Position numbers and translations under genes: made by a program. Below, piece by piece: positions 1 to 5,327 of a stretch of DNA of 6,189 nt (positions are counted from its first letter, which is position 1; each line of letters opens with the position of its first letter). The notes beneath the pieces are model-generated. The model was given only the letters and a program-made list of their open reading frames with translations, was not told the DNA's origin and made no database searches. This DNA comes from Nitrospirota bacterium (lineage in GTDB: Bacteria; Nitrospirota; Thermodesulfovibrionia; Thermodesulfovibrionales; JdFR-88): contig JAJYGJ010000171.1 of NCBI GenBank assembly GCA_021790695.1, forward strand, positions 1 to 6,189, in the 5' to 3' direction.

Positions 1-527
1 CGTCGAAGGCCCTGAAGGCATTTATGTGGCAGTCCAAAAACGCCGTCATCGTGCAATGCTCGATAAACTCCACGAACATGTGCCTGGAATAGCCCAGGAC
101 CATCACAAAAACATACAGGGTCTGCACCGCCCGTTCGGCGCGAGGACCTGAAAGTCCCCAAAGTCCACCTGGGCCTGCTGCCCGGGCATGGTCTCGAACC
201 GCAGGTATGCGATCCGGTCCCGGCTCTCCTTTACCTGCCTTACGTAACGCTTTACCATAGTGTAGCTGCCCTTATACCCTGCCGGGCCAGCATCTCATGC
301 ACCCTCGTGGCCTGATAATTCTCCGTGCTTAACCAGTCCTCGATTGTTCCGTGCCAAGGCTCAAGCGCCGACTTCCGCTTTGACTTCCGGTACGCCGGGA
401 ACTCCTTTGATGCAAGATACTTCTTCACCGTTTTCCTGTGGAGCCCAAGTTTCCGGGCAATCGCCCGGATCGAATACCCCTGCCGCTTCAACGCCCAGAT
501 ATCCATGCATTCCTCCTTGCCGACCAT
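1..527 (-). pseudogene. istA: IS21 transposase IstA, 5' part, two frameshifts
   Basis: N-terminal part of the IS21 transposase, a DDE recombinase that works with the IstB ATPase. Residues 17-38 from the chosen start (GYSIRAIARKLGLHRKTVKKY...) form the helix-turn-helix. Read without repair, the protein stops at TAA 254-252 after about 91 residues. IstA-like sequence continues past that stop in other frames. After RQG (near 276-278) it resumes as YKGSYTMVKRYVRQVKESRD, then ETMPGQQAQVDFGDFQV, where the D of VDFGD (163-165) is the expected first catalytic Asp. Near 142-145 the frame shifts again and resumes as RAERAVQTLYVFVMVLGYSR, running to the window edge without a stop. Each break fits loss of one base (or an equivalent mod 3). 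ATG 527 is preceded by GGAGG (537-533) at 5 nt. GTG 533 overlaps that site and is unlikely. A second good site, AAGGAGG (518-512), could serve ATG 506. Sequencing error is possible, but two independent breaks favour decay. Confidence 0.85.
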
Positions 528-595
528 CCGCACCTCCCGCCATCGAGCGATAGGTTGATGATACGACTTCTTCTATGAGGAACGCCCCTCGGAAG

Positions 596-697
596 TGGTA
601 CACTTTTCGCGCCCGTTTTTGGTACATTTTCTCACGCCCCGCGACACCGTCAAAGGGTACCGCAGGTTCACTTTTTTGGATGTTAAAAATTTCGACA
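596..697 (-). repeat. IS21 terminal repeat motifs at the left end
   Basis: Three related copies of a short motif, in one orientation, lie between istA and the outer boundary. On the minus strand they are AAAAGTGTACCA (607-596), AAAATGTACCA (630-620) and AAAAGTGAACCT (675-664). The two inner copies also share GC-rich flanks (plus strand cgcgccc and tcacgccc). Multiple terminal repeats of this kind are a known trait of IS21-family ends and are bound by IstA. The grouping is visible in the sequence. The binding role is inferred from the family. Confidence 0.65.
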
Positions 698-733
698 TAT
701 TAAGACGGCCATATGTAAGGCGACACAAATTGA

Positions 734-1063
734 CTACGCCTGTGATGGGGGTGCAATTGGGTGCGGCCCGGCGAGGAGTTGGATGCCCACCCTGAAGAGT
801 TCAGGGGTTATCATCTTACACCACCTGACGGAACCTTCCCTAGCCTCCCTCCATGGCTCACCGGAGACGCTGAGGCGCATGCCCTCGTCGAGACGGACCG
901 GGGCGTAGATGCAGATACCCGACTCGCTCAGGTCCAAAGATATGCCGTGCTTGATAATGCTCTTCGAGCGCCCCTGCTCCTCGAATGAATAGCTGCAGGA
1001 AATCGGAAACGTCGCAGGCTCCCGTTTTTGGGCCCTGGCTTCGGGCCGACTGCCCTCTGTCAT
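734..1063 (-). CDS. Single-domain PilZ protein (probable c-di-GMP receptor)
   Basis: A 109-residue protein consisting essentially of one PilZ domain, the common bacterial receptor for cyclic di-GMP. Both signature parts are visible: an RxxxR motif (R10-A-Q-K-R14) in the N-terminal arm and a DxSxxG motif (D44-L-S46-E-S-G49) on the first strands of the barrel. The closing part, GSVRWCKMITPELFRVGIQL (77-96), has the usual G-x-V-x-W ... F-R-x-G pattern. There is no signal peptide, membrane segment or extra output domain, so it should be a soluble adaptor that acts by binding a partner. The start is firm: ATG 1063 has GGAGG (1074-1070) six bases upstream. It overlaps the stop of the upstream receiver-like gene by ATGA, which suggests translational coupling. 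The stop (TAG) is about 37 bp from the proposed IS21 tip. The family call is strong. The partner and process are unknown, and a link to EPS production is inferred only from the neighbouring cluster. Confidence 0.85.
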   Translation of the reverse strand: MTEGSRPEARAQKREPATFPISCSYSFEEQGRSKSIIKHGISLDLSESGICIYAPVRLDEGMRLSVSGEPWREAREGSVRWCKMITPELFRVGIQLLAGPHPIAPPSQA

Positions 1064-1332
1064 TTAATACCTCCGCATATGCCGGTAAAAGTAGAAAACG
1101 GTACCATGGCCAGTGGCGTGCAAGGCACAGGTAAAAGGAGTTCCAGGCCTTTTAAAATCGCCCTATCGAGATCCAAATATACTGAAAAAACATGCGGTCT
1201 TTCGATAAATTTAGTAAAACATAAATTTTCCCGAATGTCTACAGGGATCGTCGACTGGAGATATTTTGAAAGCGCATTGTCATTTATTAATCCGGCCATA
1301 TATATGGATACATTGTTTTCCATTTCTGTCAT
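1060..1332 (-). CDS. Short receiver-like protein, probably degenerate
   Basis: A 90-residue hypothetical protein resembling a trimmed response-regulator receiver domain. NNVSIYMAGLINDNALSKYL (6-25) can be read as beta-1/alpha-1. VYLDLDRAILKGLELL (51-66) matches the phosphoacceptor loop: D54 lies eight residues before G62, as in CheY-type proteins, followed by GLELL. PLAMVPF (73-79) matches the beta-4 pattern P-x-x-M-V-T-A, with Pro in place of the conserved Thr. The acidic pair after beta-1 is absent, alpha-3 is much shortened, and the protein ends before the beta-5 Lys (normal length about 120). Phosphorylation is therefore doubtful. It may be a pseudo-receiver or a decayed gene. The start at ATG 1332 has GAGG five bases upstream (GAGGCCGGC-ATG), and the TGA stop overlaps the PilZ start (ATGA). 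That overlap and the RBS are the best evidence that it is translated. I place it in the receiver fold by eye only. Confidence 0.55.
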   Translation of the reverse strand: MTEMENNVSIYMAGLINDNALSKYLQSTIPVDIRENLCFTKFIERPHVFSVYLDLDRAILKGLELLLPVPCTPLAMVPFSTFTGICGGIK

Positions 1333-1388
1333 GCCGGCCTCAAGTTTTTTTTTATTGAGAACAAATCGGGCGGCATCCTTTCTTGAAT

Positions 1389-1440
1389 AAAGATTCCCTC
1401 GATCCCGGACAAGCCGGGACAGCCAAGCGGGAATGACAAC
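1389..1440. repeat. REP-like imperfect palindrome
   Basis: A nested inverted repeat lies just upstream of the receiver-like gene. ATTCCC (1393-1398) pairs with GGGAAT (1429-1434), and inside it TCCCGG (1403-1408) pairs with CCGGGA (1414-1419) around a 5-nt loop. The wording (attccc ... cccggacaagccggg ... gggaatgaca) resembles extragenic palindromes dispersed in deltaproteobacterial and related genomes. No second full copy is seen in this window, so its repeated nature is inferred. It could also act as a transcription-attenuating hairpin, though no U-tract follows on either strand. Confidence 0.5.
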
Positions 1441-2330
1441 TTGTATCTGTCAGAAAATGTATGCCTGTCCATTGTCTCGGTTCGTTCATTATGTTCGCAA
1501 TATATCTGCAAAATTCATACCCGCTTCTTACACTTACATTGGCGGGTGATTTCCCGGGCCGCAGATCGGGCCTTGTTATGCTGTCAGGGCGGGGGATCAG
1601 GCGATTTGACGCCGCCAGCGTTAAGGCCGGTGAACCGGGCAATACGCTTGTGGAACGGGAATATCATTTTCAGGTTTGCGGGGCGCACACAGGCTGGAAT
1701 GAAAAATAAGCGGTTTCCAGGGCAGATACGACCTCTATTAAAAAATCAATGTCGGAAAATTTGACAGTCCTCGTTTTTAAAGAATGAACCAGGGAAAGAA
1801 AAATATATCATTTTTTGTCACTCGAAAATAAAGAAAGAAAAAAAATTTTTTCAATCCTGGGTTGCAAGAGAATAGCCATCCCATACCGCGAACAGGGTCA
1901 AAAGACCTAAAGTTCGCAGATAATCGAATCAACCGCATATCCAATACTCTAATTTTTTTGAAAAATAATATTTCTAAACAAATAAAATCCAAGAAACTGC
2001 GAAACTTTCCATTTCAGATTCGATTTATACGCAAGTATAATGCCGATTGTAAAAAATTAATTTCCCACAAAATAAATCACGCCTATCAGCCCTGTTTGAA
2101 ATCGTTTTTTCAATATAAATTCATGATTTTCGTAATTGGAATGTTTCCACGCCGCAATAATATTTAAAGGTATATATAAAAAAATAATGTAAGGTAATTT
2201 TAACAGTTTGTAATCTTTTCTTAACATTTGTTTGACTCCCTTTTGGTTTATTCGGATATTTTGCAACCTTAAATTGGTAGACAAGCTTTCTGTAATTGAT
2301 TAATTCTAATGACATTGATTAGGGAAATTA
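1441..2330. other. Long intergenic spacer, AT-rich, no convincing gene
   Basis: Roughly 0.9 kb between the REP-like palindrome and the prsT leader holds several short open frames. None combines a good ribosome site with a recognisable protein. Positions 1441-1730 have mixed composition and give only low-complexity translations. From about 1740 to 2340 the DNA is conspicuously AT-rich, with A/T runs such as A8T6 at 1838-1851, unlike the GC-rich genes on either side. This part contains the hairpin at 1888-1917. A possible sigma-70-like pair lies on the plus strand: TTGACT (2231-2236), 17 bp, then GATATT (2254-2259), with only four of six matches at -10. I regard the stretch as regulatory or remnant DNA. 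It could also hide an unannotated small RNA. Confidence 0.6.
1888..1917. other. Nested hairpin in the intergenic spacer
   Basis: GCGAAC (1888-1893) pairs perfectly with GTTCGC (1912-1917). Inside this, GGTC (1896-1899) pairs with GACC (1904-1907) around an AAAA loop, with a G-T pair (1895/1908) extending the inner stem and a small asymmetric internal loop between the stems. It stands out because the surrounding DNA is very AT-rich. It is not followed by a T-run, so a simple intrinsic terminator is unlikely. It could be part of a structured leader RNA, a small RNA or a DNA-binding site. The strand of action is unknown. Confidence 0.35.
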
Positions 2331-2346
2331 TTGGAAGACGCAAGGC
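2331..2346 (+). promoter_or_regulatory. Weak sigma-54-like promoter candidate upstream of prsT
   Basis: TTGGAAGACGCAAGGC has the invariant GG (2333-2334) and GC (2345-2346) separated by exactly 10 bases, with TTGG matching the -24 box. The -12 part (AGGC against the usual TTGC) is poor, and AGACGC inside it also forms a hairpin with GCGTCT (2354-2359). If used, transcription would begin near 2357, about 100 nt before the prsT start. Sigma-54 control through PrsK/PrsR-type regulators is known in some PEP-CTERM loci, which makes the site worth listing despite the weak match. Confidence 0.2.
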
Positions 2347-2446
2347 CTAAGAAGCGTCTGGAATTGCTGATTCAGATGATGATTCCGGGGAGACAGCCCT
2401 AATTTTTTTTCAAAAATTGGCCGATAAGATTAGTGTGCGGCTATTG

Positions 2447-2462
2447 TAAGGAGGGGGGGGTG
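2447..2462 (+). promoter_or_regulatory. Ribosome binding site and G8 tract that set the prsT start
   Basis: TAAGGAGG (2447-2454) is an almost ideal Shine-Dalgarno sequence. It runs directly into a stretch of eight Gs (2453-2460), the last of which is the first base of the GTG start codon (2460-2462). The spacing from AGGAGG to GTG is 5 nt. This rules against the in-frame GTG at 2433, which lies upstream of the site and has no ribosome site of its own. Confidence 0.8.
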
Positions 2463-5234
2463 AAAATAACCAGGGCGGGCGTCATATACATATTAAAAGC
2501 CGTATCGATCTGCCTGGCGGGGACCCTTCTGCTTAGTGCGTGCCAGCCAAAAACCAAGGAGCAGCTTTATAACAAAGGTGTGCAACTCCTGAAAAAAGGA
2601 GACGCCAGGACTGCCGTCATTTACCTGGAAAACGCCCTCAAAAAGGACGATGCGTACACGCAAGCCAGGCTGGAACTGGCAATAGCCTATAACCGGCTTG
2701 GCAAACTGGACACTGCTCAGACCGAGCTTGGCAAAGTCCTGAAGGCGGACCCTTCACTGGCAGAGGCCCATATTGAACTGTCCAGGGTATACCTGGAGCA
2801 GGCGAAGCCCGACCTTGCGCTGCAGGAGTTAGGGAAAGTTCATGTCACGAAGGCGACATATGCCCGTGTCACGGAAGAAACCGGCTGGGCTTACGCGCTC
2901 AAGAATGATTATCCGGCTGCCCTGGGCATGTTTGATAAGGCCCTTTTGGCCGGTGGCGACGTGGTGGAAACACGGCTTGCTATGGCAAAGATTTATTTCA
3001 AGATGAGTGATACGGCAAAAACCGAACAACAGCTATCGGAAGTGCTGAAAAAAGACCCGGCCAACATGACTGCCCTCAACCTGCTGGCGTCGATCCAAAT
3101 AAGGGAAAACAACGTGGATGGGGCCTTAAAAACGTATGCCAGGGCCGGGAAGGCCGATTTGCAGGGGCGGTTTAACACGGGCCTGCTGCTGATGAGGGAA
3201 AACAAGTATGAGCAGGCGCGGGCGGTATCCGCACGGATAGCAGCGGACTGGCCTCACAGGCCGGAGGGCTACATGCTTGAAGGCGTTGCCCTTTTCAGCA
3301 TGAAAAAGTATATCGACGCCTCCGGTTTCCTCAGACAGGCGCTCACCATGGCGCAGATTCCGGGGGCCCATTATTATCTGGGCCTTTGCCTGTATAACAT
3401 GAACGAATACGACGATGCCCTGGACGAACTGAACAGGGCGATCAATCTGGATCCGTCCCTGTCATCCGCTCAGCTCCTGGCGGCGTACATTCTCATGAAG
3501 CAGAAGAGGACGGACGAGGCCGTGGTACATCTGAAGAAATTCATTGCAACCGGGAAAGATAACGCGCTCGCCCATAACCTCCTGGGCAACGCGTACATTT
3601 TCGAAGGAAAGTATGACGAGGGAATGACGGAGCTTGACCGCGCCATTGCGATGGACCACGCGCTTGTCGGCGCGCACATCGAGAAGGGGGTCCTTCTGCT
3701 CGGGAGCGGAAAGCTGCCGGAGGCTGAAACGGAATTGAAAACAGCGGTTTCGCTCAATCCCAACGTCCTTGACACGAGATTGCTCCTTGCCTCTTTTTAC
3801 GATAGGCGCGGGGATTATGAAAAGGCAATGGACCTACTGAAGAAAGGTCTTACAGGGCAAAAGACGGATGCCCCGATCTATGTCCTCATGGCAAGAAATC
3901 TTCTTGCCAAAGGCATGATGCCGGCGGCGCAGGCATGCCTGCTGAAGGCGGAGTCGATGGCCCCTGATTATCCGGATTCCTATGCCGTTCTCGCCTCGGT
4001 CTATGTCCAGACGGGACGGATTGGCAAGGCCGCCCTGCAAATGGAGGCGCTTTGCCGTAGAAAGCCGGGCGACGTCAAGGCGCTGATCGGCGCGGCCTCC
4101 CTGCTTGAGGCAAACGCTGATGATGCGGGGGCGCAAAACTATTACAGCATGGCGGCAAAGACCGGCAAACCGGAGGGCTATCGCGCCCTTGCCGCCTATT
4201 TTATGAGAAAGAAAAGGCCGGCCAATGCCCTGGCCGCCATCGACGACGGAATTTCGAAGAACCCTTCCTCGGCCGCGCTTTATGAATTGAAGGGTAACGT
4301 GCTTATGGGGGAAGGAAATCCCGAGGGCGCCGCGAAGGCCTACAATGCCCTTGAAAAGGTCGATCCCGATGCGGGCTCCGCCCTTCTTTTAAAGGCGTAT
4401 GTCGATTCCAAAAAAACCGCAATGGCGCTGGGTCTCATAAAACAGGAGCTTGCCAAAACCCCGGGGGACATCCGGGCCATGACTGAGCTTTCAGGCATTT
4501 ACATGGTCATGAAACGGCCCGCCCAGGCGCTGGCTGCGGCAAGGAAGATAATAGGCAAGGCGCCGGCCTCTCCGGTCGGCTACATGCAACTGGCGCTGCT
4601 TCAAAGCTCGACCAATCTCGACTCGGCCATAGAAACTCTCAGGGGAGCGAGGGTGCCCAAAAATCCGGCGATCTCGATGATGCTTGGAGACTTGTACTTC
4701 CGGAAAAAGGCCTACCGCCCGGCGCTCAGGCAGTTCATCATGGCCGAAAGACTGAAACCCGATTACGCGGATGCCATCTATCAGCAGGGCGTCACGCTCC
4801 AGATCCTGGGTCAATACGGCCCTGCGGCGGCCGCTTACCGGAAAGTGCTTGGCATGGCGCCTCAATTTGTGCCGGCGCTCAATAATCTCGCATATATTTA
4901 CGAAAGCCGCAACAATGATATCGCGGAGGCCCTGCGGCTTGCCTCATTGGCTTATGTGTCCGCTCCTCGGAACGGCAATGTCACGGACACGTACGGCTTC
5001 GCCCTCCTCCAGAGCGGCCGGACGGCGCAGGCCGTGGGCGTGCTGAAAAAAGCGAGCATGCTCCTGCCCGGCAATCCTTCGATTCTTTACCACCTCGCCC
5101 TTGCGTACAGCTCCAGCGGCAACAGGGCCATGGCCGTTTCAAGCCTCAAAAAATGTCTGGGCATGGGGGATTTTCCGGATTCCGGACGTGCCCGGGCGCT
5201 TCTTAAAAGGCTCGCCGGACGGGGGCGTGCGTGA
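2460..5234 (+). CDS. prsT: PEP-CTERM-system TPR-repeat lipoprotein PrsT
   Basis: A 924-residue envelope lipoprotein built almost wholly of tetratricopeptide repeats, probably some two dozen. Residues 1-28 are a lipoprotein signal: positive K2/R5, a hydrophobic stretch, and lipobox L25-S-A-C28, with Gln at +2 favouring the outer membrane. The opening repeat (LYNKGVQLLKKGDARTAVIY) and clear TPR units near 302-335 (YYLGLCLYNMNEYDDALDEL), 371-434 and 805-924 follow the L-G-Y-A-A-P pattern. Overall size, lipobox position and repeat layout match the family of TPR lipoproteins in XrtA/exosortase EPS loci (TIGR02917 type, about 900 residues). Its exact function is not settled. A scaffold for EPS assembly or export, or for sorting of PEP-CTERM proteins, is the usual inference. 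The GTG start at 2460 is fixed by TAAGGAGG. The next gene begins 85 nt after the stop with no terminator between, so co-transcription is likely. It could be a generic TPR lipoprotein, but the following sugar transferase supports this call. Confidence 0.82.
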   Translation: MKITRAGVIYILKAVSICLAGTLLLSACQPKTKEQLYNKGVQLLKKGDARTAVIYLENALKKDDAYTQARLELAIAYNRLGKLDTAQTELGKVLKADPSLAEAHIELSRVYLEQAKPDLALQELGKVHVTKATYARVTEETGWAYALKNDYPAALGMFDKALLAGGDVVETRLAMAKIYFKMSDTAKTEQQLSEVLKKDPANMTALNLLASIQIRENNVDGALKTYARAGKADLQGRFNTGLLLMRENKYEQARAVSARIAADWPHRPEGYMLEGVALFSMKKYIDASGFLRQALTMAQIPGAHYYLGLCLYNMNEYDDALDELNRAINLDPSLSSAQLLAAYILMKQKRTDEAVVHLKKFIATGKDNALAHNLLGNAYIFEGKYDEGMTELDRAIAMDHALVGAHIEKGVLLLGSGKLPEAETELKTAVSLNPNVLDTRLLLASFYDRRGDYEKAMDLLKKGLTGQKTDAPIYVLMARNLLAKGMMPAAQACLLKAESMAPDYPDSYAVLASVYVQTGRIGKAALQMEALCRRKPGDVKALIGAASLLEANADDAGAQNYYSMAAKTGKPEGYRALAAYFMRKKRPANALAAIDDGISKNPSSAALYELKGNVLMGEGNPEGAAKAYNALEKVDPDAGSALLLKAYVDSKKTAMALGLIKQELAKTPGDIRAMTELSGIYMVMKRPAQALAAARKIIGKAPASPVGYMQLALLQSSTNLDSAIETLRGARVPKNPAISMMLGDLYFRKKAYRPALRQFIMAERLKPDYADAIYQQGVTLQILGQYGPAAAAYRKVLGMAPQFVPALNNLAYIYESRNNDIAEALRLASLAYVSAPRNGNVTDTYGFALLQSGRTAQAVGVLKKASMLLPGNPSILYHLALAYSSSGNRAMAVSSLKKCLGMGDFPDSGRARALLKRLAGRGRA

Positions 5235-5252
5235 AAACCCCTGGGCATCCGG

Positions 5253-5327
5253 ATGGAGGATTGGACAAAAGTGCGGGCGGAGGGCGGTGGAAGCCCGGGG
5301 AGCAAGGCGGTTCGAGGTCATGAATAA
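5253..5327 (+). CDS. Possible 24-residue leader ORF before the sugar transferase
   Basis: A short open frame starts at ATG 5253 in the gap after prsT (MEDWTKVRAEGGGSPGSKAV...) and stops at TAA 5325-5327, eight bases into the next gene, whose ATG is 5320. Such an overlap could deliver ribosomes to the sugar transferase start, which has only GAGG two bases upstream and AAGG (5304-5307) at a long spacing. No good ribosome site precedes 5253 and the protein matches nothing I know, so this may be chance. Confidence 0.15.
   Translation: MEDWTKVRAEGGGSPGSKAVRGHE

Larger units (their letters stand above)
1..697 (-). mobile_element. IS21-family insertion sequence, left end (partial)
   Basis: This is the left part of an IS21-family element. 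It is recognised by an IstA-type transposase reading leftward and by a non-coding end of about 170 bp carrying several copies of an AAAA-GTGTACC motif, as is usual for IS21 termini. The rest of istA, the istB ATPase gene and the right end lie outside the window. The outer boundary is uncertain. Reading the minus strand, a tip starting TGTCGAAATTTTTAAC at 697 places all three repeat copies inside the element. A second possible tip starting TGACGG at 652 would exclude the outermost copy. The target duplication cannot be checked because the other end is absent. The element lies just downstream of the PilZ gene in the same orientation and does not visibly disrupt it. Its transposase is frameshifted, so it is probably immobile unless helped in trans. 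Confidence 0.8.

Noticed and set aside
1329..1511. Minus-strand 60-residue frame whose TGA overlaps the ATG of the receiver-like gene
   Set aside because: It runs through the REP-like palindrome, which supplies much of its sequence (FPLGCPGLSGIEGIF). The ATGA overlap here is therefore probably chance.
1441..1764. Overlapping plus-strand frames at 1441-1764 and 1461-1709
   Set aside because: No ribosome site, no recognisable domain and low-quality translations in two competing frames.
1878..1920. Weak resemblance of CCCATACCGCGAACA to the conserved part of 5S rRNA
   Set aside because: Only a short stretch is similar. The other 5S helices and the neighbouring 16S/23S genes are absent.
1862..2167. 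Plus-strand 101-residue open frame in the AT-rich spacer
   Set aside because: Lys/Ile/Asn-rich translation with no motif or ribosome site. It reads through the hairpin and overlaps other chance frames.
2057..2227. Minus-strand 56-residue frame starting MLRKDYKLLKLPYIIFLYIP with GGGAG 8 nt upstream
   Set aside because: It lies in AT-rich DNA where open frames arise by chance. The protein matches nothing recognisable and the ribosome site is only moderate.
2331..2400. c-di-GMP riboswitch (GEMM-like) suggested by ACGCAAGGCC and the EPS context
   Set aside because: The conserved GEMM core and its tetraloop-receptor arrangement are not present. Only short unrelated hairpins are seen.
2433..2459. 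Upstream GTG start for prsT adding nine residues
   Set aside because: It has no ribosome site of its own. The strong TAAGGAGG lies downstream of it and points to GTG 2460, which also gives a proper lipoprotein signal length.
4491..4865. Minus-strand 124-residue frame inside prsT
   Set aside because: A shadow frame opposite GC-rich TPR coding sequence. The plus-strand protein is clearly the real one.
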